Assembly: GCA_023416965.1 (NCBI GenBank)
Contig: JAEZGJ010000240.1
Span: 1-11,111 of the forward strand
Direction: 5' to 3'
DNA length: 11,111 bases
Source of the DNA: Pseudomonadota bacterium
Lineage (GTDB): Bacteria; Pseudomonadota; Alphaproteobacteria; Rhizobiales; Phreatobacteraceae
The position numbers were made by a program, and so were the translations under genes. A model generated the notes under the pieces. That model saw nothing but the letters and a program-made list of their open reading frames with translations, was not told the DNA's origin and made no database searches. Of this stretch, positions 7,399 to 11,111 are shown piece after piece (positions within the stretch are counted from its first letter, which is position 1; every line of letters begins with the position of its first letter).

Positions 7399-7414
7399 GC
7401 AAGCCACATGCCAG
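7399..7414 (-). promoter_or_regulatory. Candidate sigma-54 (-24/-12) promoter of the importer operon
   Basis: The minus strand reads CTGGCATGTGGCTTGC. This matches the RpoN pattern TGGCAC-N5-TTGC except for one C-to-T change. The invariant GG and GC dinucleotides have the required 10-nt separation. Transcription would begin near 7387, giving a leader of about 23 nt that still contains the Shine-Dalgarno GGGAG before the binding-protein ATG at 7364. The fit of position, spacing and orientation supports the call. The -12 flank is C rather than the usual A/T, and the element overlaps a short inverted repeat (CTGGCA-N7-TGCCAG, 7396-7414), so coincidence is possible. Confidence 0.5.
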
Positions 7415-7425
7415 CCATTCCAGAG

Positions 7426-7442
7426 AGCCGGTTGATCCGGCT
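7426..7442. promoter_or_regulatory. Inverted repeat upstream of importer promoter, possible operator
   Basis: A perfect 6-bp dyad, AGCCGG-TTGAT-CCGGCT, is centred about 47 bp upstream of the inferred transcription start of the importer operon. It could be an operator for a dimeric regulator encoded elsewhere, as no regulator gene is in the window. It could also be a chance GC-rich repeat. Confidence 0.25.
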
Positions 7443-7497
7443 TCTCGGCGCCTGTCCTTCCGTCAACGGCGGTGGAATGCCGGGACGCGGGGCAGGT

Positions 7498-7514
7498 TGC
7501 CCAAGAATTGAGCA
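7498..7514. promoter_or_regulatory. Weak NtrC-like enhancer site
   Basis: The sequence TGCCCAAGAATTGAGCA keeps the TGC-N11-GCA frame of the NtrC consensus TGCACC-N5-GGTGCA and has an AT-rich centre. Only 8 of the 12 specified bases match. It sits about 119 bp upstream of the inferred sigma-54 start, the normal range for an enhancer-binding site. It is reported only because of that position. Confidence 0.2.
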
Positions 7515-7536
7515 GGTCGTTCCAGGGAGATCAAGA

Positions 7537-7553
7537 CGCGCGGATGCCGCGCG
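7537..7553 (-). terminator. Stem-loop after amidase, weak terminator candidate
   Basis: A perfect 7-bp stem CGCGCGG / CCGCGCG with a 3-nt loop, 53 nt beyond the amidase stop on the minus strand and followed by TCTTGATC. The U-tract is short and broken, so termination is uncertain. Its position would separate the oxidoreductase-amidase unit from the importer operon. Confidence 0.35.
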
Positions 7554-7606
7554 CCCGGTAAATCATCATTCTCCAGCCCCGCCTGGACCCGAGAGAGTTC
7601 CGCGCC

Positions 7607-9010
7607 TCAGGCGGGCAGGGGCAGGGGACCGCCGACAGCCTGCTCGACGCTGCGGGCGATGCGCAGGGCCAGCGCGTCGCGGAACCGCGGCGTGACGACC
7701 TGGAAGCCGACCGGCAGGCCCGTCCCGGTCGGTGCGACAGGGACGGAGACGCCGCACCATTCGAGATAATTGACGAAGCGGGTGAAGATGCCCGGAGCGC
7801 CCGCCTCGTCCACCTGCGTCAGGGGAACGGCGGGAACCGGCGTGGTCGGCAGGATGAGGGCGTCGATGCCGTTTCCGGCGAGGAAGGCGTTGGCCTCGGC
7901 CATGCGCTGCCGGCGCGCCTCGACGCCGGCGAAATAGCGCGTCGCCGGAATGTCGAAGCCGCCGCCGATGCGCCGCGCCGCCCAGCCGCCGAGCCGGCAG
8001 GGGGTTTCACGCGCCAGGACGCCGTGGTGGTGGGTGCCTTCCACCATCATCAGCTCGCCGCAGGACTGGGTGTAGGTGGAGAGGCTCTCGGGGAGGGAGA
8101 CCGGGACGAGCCGCGCGCCCGCCTTCTCCAAGGCGGCGGCGGCGGCGCTGAAGCTCGCGGCAACGCCGTCGTCCACGGCGATGTCCGGGTCGATGGCGAG
8201 GACGCCGAGGGTGAGGCCGCGCACCCCCGCCTCCAGCCCGGACACGAGGTCGAGGCCGGGCGCGCCTTCAGTCGAGGGATCGGCGGGGTCGGAGCCGAGC
8301 AGGACCTGGCTCATCACCGCCGCGTCGCGAACGGTGCGCGCCAGCGGGCCGATCGTGTCGAAGTGGAGGGCCAGCGGCACGACGCCGGCGCGGCTGACGA
8401 GACCCATGGAGGTCTTGTGGCCGACCGTGCCGCACCAGGCGGCGGGCAGGCGGACAGAGCCGCCGGTATCGGTGCCGAAGCCGACGGGCACGAGGCCGGC
8501 GCCGACCGCCACGCCCGTGCCGGAAGACGAGCCGCCGGGAACGCGGTGAGTCGCGGCGTCGTGGGGGTTCATCGGCGTGCCGGCGATCGGATTGGTGCCC
8601 CAGCCGCCGAAGGCATATTCCACCGTATGGGTCTTGCCGACGACGATGGCGCCGGCGGCCCTCAGCCGCGCCACGCACCAGGCGTCGGCACCGGCGACCG
8701 GCAGGTGGTCGCGGGTGAGCGAGCCGGCCCGGGTGCGCTGGCCGGAGACGTCGATGATGTCCTTCACCGCCACGGGAACGCCGTGCAGCGGGCCGCGGCG
8801 CTGGCCGAAGGCCTGGACGGCGTCGAGCATGTCCGCCTCGGCGCGGGCCTCGTCCGCCATGACGGCGATGAAGGCATGGAGACGCGCATTCGTGGCGGCG
8901 ATGCGCGCCAGCGTCGTCTCGACCACGGCCCGGGCGCTGGTGCTCCCCTCGGCGATGGCTTCCGCCGTGGCAACGGCGCCGGCGGCGAGGACGGTGGCTG
9001 CATCGGTCAT
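7607..9010 (-). CDS. Amidase signature family hydrolase
   Basis: A probable cytoplasmic amidase of 467 residues. The Ser-cisSer-Lys triad is visible: K83 in VAVKDIIDVSG, cis-Ser S161 at the start of GGSSSGTGVAVG (159-170), and nucleophile S185 in FGTDTGGSVRLPAAWCG. S161 and S185 are 24 residues apart, as in malonamidase E2 and FAAH. Members hydrolyse amide or C-N bonds, including small amides, allophanate and Glu-tRNA(Gln). With no gatB or gatC alongside and a catabolic setting, a stand-alone amidase is more likely than GatA. The start is the ATG at 9010, which overlaps the oxidoreductase stop by 4 nt (ATGA) and has GGAGA 7 nt upstream. The frame is open for another 150 codons upstream, but those residues are Arg/Pro-rich antisense-type noise inside the oxidoreductase gene. 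The substrate is unknown. Confidence 0.9.
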   Translation of the reverse strand: MTDAATVLAAGAVATAEAIAEGSTSARAVVETTLARIAATNARLHAFIAVMADEARAEADMLDAVQAFGQRRGPLHGVPVAVKDIIDVSGQRTRAGSLTRDHLPVAGADAWCVARLRAAGAIVVGKTHTVEYAFGGWGTNPIAGTPMNPHDAATHRVPGGSSSGTGVAVGAGLVPVGFGTDTGGSVRLPAAWCGTVGHKTSMGLVSRAGVVPLALHFDTIGPLARTVRDAAVMSQVLLGSDPADPSTEGAPGLDLVSGLEAGVRGLTLGVLAIDPDIAVDDGVAASFSAAAAALEKAGARLVPVSLPESLSTYTQSCGELMMVEGTHHHGVLARETPCRLGGWAARRIGGGFDIPATRYFAGVEARRQRMAEANAFLAGNGIDALILPTTPVPAVPLTQVDEAGAPGIFTRFVNYLEWCGVSVPVAPTGTGLPVGFQVVTPRFRDALALRIARSVEQAVGGPLPLPA

Positions 9011-10140
9011 GGGACGGTCTCCAGGGCGGGCAGGCCGAGGCGGGCCGCCACGACGTCGGCGAGGGCGAGGGAGGCGGTCAGGCCAGGGCTCTCGATGCCA
9101 AGCAGGTTGACGAGGTTGGCGATGCCGTGGACTTCGGGCCCGTCGATGCGGAAATCGGGCATGGGCATCCCTGGCCCGTGCAGCTTCGGGCGGATGCCGG
9201 AATAGTCGGGCTGCAGGGCGCCGTCCGGAAGTCCCGGCCAATAGGCGCGGATCGCCGCGTAGAAGCCGTCGGAGCGGCGGGGATCCACCACGAGATCGTT
9301 CTCGCTCTCCACCCATTCGACATCCGGCCCGAAGCGGCAGCGACCCTGGAGGTCCACGGTGGCGTGGACGCCGAGACCGGCCGCGTCCGGCATGGGATAG
9401 ACGAGGCGGGAGAAGGGCTGGCGCCCGACCAGGGAGAAGTAGTTGCCCTTGGCATACCATTGCCGCGGCGCGTGCTGTGGCGGAAAACCCTCCAGCGCGG
9501 CGAGGAATTTCGGGGCGTAGTGGCCGGCCGCGTTGACGACGATGCGCGCGGCGATCTCGGCGCCTTCCGCGCCACCGGTGCGCACCACGATGCCGTCCGC
9601 TGTCACGCGCGCACCGAGGATCGGTGTCTCGAAGGCGACCATGCCGCCGGCATTCTCGAGGTCGCCCTGGAGCGACAGCATGAAGCCGTGGGTGTCGACG
9701 ATGCCGGTCGAGGCGGAGAAGAAGGCCCTGATGCAGGCGACTTCCGGCTCCATCGCCCGCACCTCGTCCGGGGTCTTCCAGGTGAGGCCCTCGACGCCGT
9801 TGGCATGAGCCTGGTCCCAGATCGCCTGGAGCTTCGGCAACTGGTCCTCCGACGTCGCGACCATGAGCTTGCCGCAGGCCTTCGCCTTGACGCCGCGGTC
9901 GGCGCAGTAGCGGTAGAGCAGGTGCTTGCCGCGCAGGCAGGCGGCGGCCTTGATCGATCCGGTCGGATAGTAGAGCGCGGCGTGGATCACCTCGCTGTTG
10001 CGCGAGGAGGTGCCCGTGCCAATGGCGTCGGCCGCCTCGATGACGAGGGTGTCGAGCCCTGCGACAGCCAGGCGGCGGGCTGCGGCGAGGCCGACGACGC
10101 CGGCGCCGATCACCACGGCATCGATGGACCAGTCTGTCAT
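9007..10140 (-). CDS. FAD-dependent oxidoreductase, L-2-hydroxyglutarate oxidase-like (DAO family)
   Basis: A flavoprotein of 377 residues in the D-amino-acid oxidase/glycerol-3-phosphate dehydrogenase fold. The N-terminal Rossmann motif is VVIGAGVVGLAAARRL (9-24) with GxGxxG at 12-17 and acidic E35 at the end of the second strand. The block TSSRNSEVIHAALYYPTGSI (44-63) is characteristic of the LhgO/L2HGDH branch, and the C-terminal NLLGIESPGLTASLAL is the second FAD-contacting segment. It probably oxidises a 2-hydroxy acid or an amino-acid-like compound. Its coupling to an amidase, beside a racemase and importer, suggests a role in breaking down the imported compound or its cleavage product. 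The ATG at 10140 has only pyrimidine-rich sequence before it and no Shine-Dalgarno. It overlaps the stop of a possible leader ORF, so coupling may supply ribosomes. Confidence 0.85.
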   Translation of the reverse strand: MTDWSIDAVVIGAGVVGLAAARRLAVAGLDTLVIEAADAIGTGTSSRNSEVIHAALYYPTGSIKAAACLRGKHLLYRYCADRGVKAKACGKLMVATSEDQLPKLQAIWDQAHANGVEGLTWKTPDEVRAMEPEVACIRAFFSASTGIVDTHGFMLSLQGDLENAGGMVAFETPILGARVTADGIVVRTGGAEGAEIAARIVVNAAGHYAPKFLAALEGFPPQHAPRQWYAKGNYFSLVGRQPFSRLVYPMPDAAGLGVHATVDLQGRCRFGPDVEWVESENDLVVDPRRSDGFYAAIRAYWPGLPDGALQPDYSGIRPKLHGPGMPMPDFRIDGPEVHGIANLVNLLGIESPGLTASLALADVVAARLGLPALETVP

Positions 10141-10175
10141 GGGAGGCGGGGAGGGGCGGTGATGCGGGCGGTCAT
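10137..10175 (-). CDS. Possible 12-codon leader ORF coupled to the oxidoreductase gene
   Basis: An ATG at 10175 opens a 12-codon frame encoding MTARITAPPRLP. Its TGA stop overlaps the oxidoreductase ATG (ATGA, 10140-10137). The only purine-rich ribosome-binding sequence in the region, AAGAAGGAG (10178-10186), precedes this ATG, though the gap of 2 nt is shorter than ideal. The oxidoreductase itself lacks a Shine-Dalgarno, so the short ORF may load ribosomes that reinitiate. The peptide is Pro/Arg-containing and has no recognised domain. It could be chance. Confidence 0.35.
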   Translation of the reverse strand: MTARITAPPRLP

Positions 10176-10270
10176 GGCTCCTTCTTAAGGGACGCCTGCC
10201 TCCGGGGAAAGCGCGCCGCCCGCGCGGCTGGTCTTCTGATGTCGTCGAGCGGCAGCGTCCCCCCGCTGTC

Positions 10271-11111
10271 TCAACGCTCGCGTAGGGCCTCGTTGGCGAC
10301 GCGGGTGATGGGCTTCAGCAGATAGCTCAGCACGGACTTGCGACCGGTCAGGATTTCGGCGGTTCCGATCATGCCGGGAGGATCGGCAGGGGCGCCGCGT
10401 CGGGGCCGAGGTGGTTCTTGTCGGTCCTGACGATGACCCGGTAGTAGGTGTCGCCCTGCTGGGTGGTGGTGGTGTCGGCGCTGATGCGCTCCACCCGGCC
10501 CGGCAGCGATCCGAAGACCGCGACGTCATAGGCGGTGATCTTCACCACCGCCGGCTGGCCGGGGCGGATGAAGGCGATGTCGGAGGGCCGGACCTGGGGC
10601 TCGACGAGCAGCGAATCGTCGAGGGGCACGATCTCGATGATCGCCGCGCGACTTGACGAGTTCCTCCCAGGCGAAGGCGCGGAAGGTCGAGACGACGTTG
10701 GCGCTGCGCCCCTGGGCCTCGCGGATGGCCCCCTCGGCCCTGACAAACGAGACCCGGACGACGTCGAGCTGTCCGGTCGTCTCGGCGAACTGGCGCTCCA
10801 GGCGCAGCATTTCCACTTCCGGCACCACGCGCTCCCTGAAGAGCCTGCGGGTGAGGGTCACCTCACGTTCCAGCAAGGCCAGGGATGCGGACAATCGGCG
10901 CTCCTGGGCCTTGAGCTCCTCGAGCTCGCGTCGCTTCTGCTCCTCCTGCTGGCTGAGGACCTCGATATCCTGGTTGAGCTTCAACTGGCGTGCTCTGAAC
11001 AGCCCTTCCTCCGCCGCGAAGTAATGGGCGAATTCCGGAGGGGTCGAGGCGTCCCTCGCCATGCCCGCCGCTCCGCCGGCCTCGGCCTCCAGCCGCGCGA
11101 CGCGAGCGGCG
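10271..11111 (-). pseudogene. HlyD-family type I secretion periplasmic adaptor, disrupted (5' end beyond window)
   Basis: This is the 3' part of a HlyD/membrane-fusion-type adaptor, which links an inner-membrane ABC exporter to an outer-membrane channel. The segment from the window edge to about 10646 encodes the coiled-coil hairpin (Glu/Arg/Leu heptads such as LSQQEEQKRRELEELKAQER, then LFRERVVPEVEMLRLERQFAE). The frame then jumps to the typical beta-barrel text (EIVPLDDSLLVE, VRPSDIAFIRPGQPAVVKITAYD), which meets a stop at 10369. A third segment, back in the first frame, encodes the expected C-terminus (GMIGTAEILTGRK, SVLSYLLKPITRV) and stops at 10271. About 50 residues usually found before EIVPLDD, including the second lipoyl half (SPVxGxV, GGVVxPG), are absent. 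A one-base loss at about 10374 explains the later shift. Two lesions make a non-functional gene likely, although the one-base loss could be a sequencing error. The partner exporter would lie to the right. Confidence 0.82.

Noticed and set aside
9011..9460. 150-codon upstream extension of the amidase frame
   Set aside because: The residues are Arg/Pro-rich with no homology-like pattern and lie inside the oxidoreductase gene. The ATG at 9010 has a Shine-Dalgarno and an ATGA overlap.
8024..10188. Plus-strand frames of 393 and 353 codons (8024-9205 and 9127-10188)
   Set aside because: They are antisense to the amidase and oxidoreductase genes, whose catalytic motifs are intact on the minus strand.
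10253..10268. Short stem CAGCG / CGCTG just after the HlyD stop
   Set aside because: It has only 5 bp, a C/G loop and no U-tract, too weak to call a terminator. The rest of 10188-10270 shows no clear promoter either.
1..11111. CRISPR arrays, tRNA or rRNA genes, insertion sequences, attachment sites
   Set aside because: No regularly spaced repeats, cloverleaf-like or rRNA-like sequence, transposase text or long direct repeats were seen on reading both strands.

Overview
The window is uniformly GC-rich. Every gene I can support lies on the minus strand, so transcription runs from high to low coordinates. Codon use, the oligopeptide-type ABC operon, a PilZ protein with a C-terminal coiled coil and a HlyD-type type I secretion adaptor fit an alphaproteobacterium, probably Hyphomicrobiales. 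This placement is inference; no rRNA or tRNA in the window fixes the taxonomy.

Right edge (10271-11111): the 3' part of a HlyD-family type I secretion adaptor. It appears broken by two lesions, an internal deletion that removes part of the lipoyl/barrel region and a one-base loss near the C-terminus. Centre right (7607-10175): a possible 12-codon leader ORF, then an FAD-dependent oxidoreductase resembling L-2-hydroxyglutarate oxidase, then an amidase-signature hydrolase. These are joined by ATGA stop/start overlaps and look translationally coupled. A 242-bp intergenic region (7365-7606) follows, with a post-amidase stem-loop and a good candidate sigma-54 (-24/-12) promoter.

Centre (920-7364): a complete oligopeptide/dipeptide-type ABC importer. 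The order is periplasmic binding protein, two permeases and two ATPases, ending with an Asp/Glu/hydantoin racemase. Permease to permease, permease to ATPase and ATPase to ATPase junctions are nearly gapless or overlapping. The only sizeable gap, between the binding protein and the first permease (129 bp), carries two perfect stem-loops that could set the expression ratio. Left edge (1-867): a small PilZ-domain protein, then a DUF2798 membrane protein with an unusual in-frame extension that runs off the window.

Together the importer, racemase, amidase and FAD oxidoreductase look like an uptake and catabolism locus for an amide- or amino-acid-derived, possibly chiral, nitrogen compound. The candidate sigma-54 promoter would fit control by nitrogen status. 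The substrate cannot be read from the sequence, and no hydantoinase or carbamoylase is present in the window.
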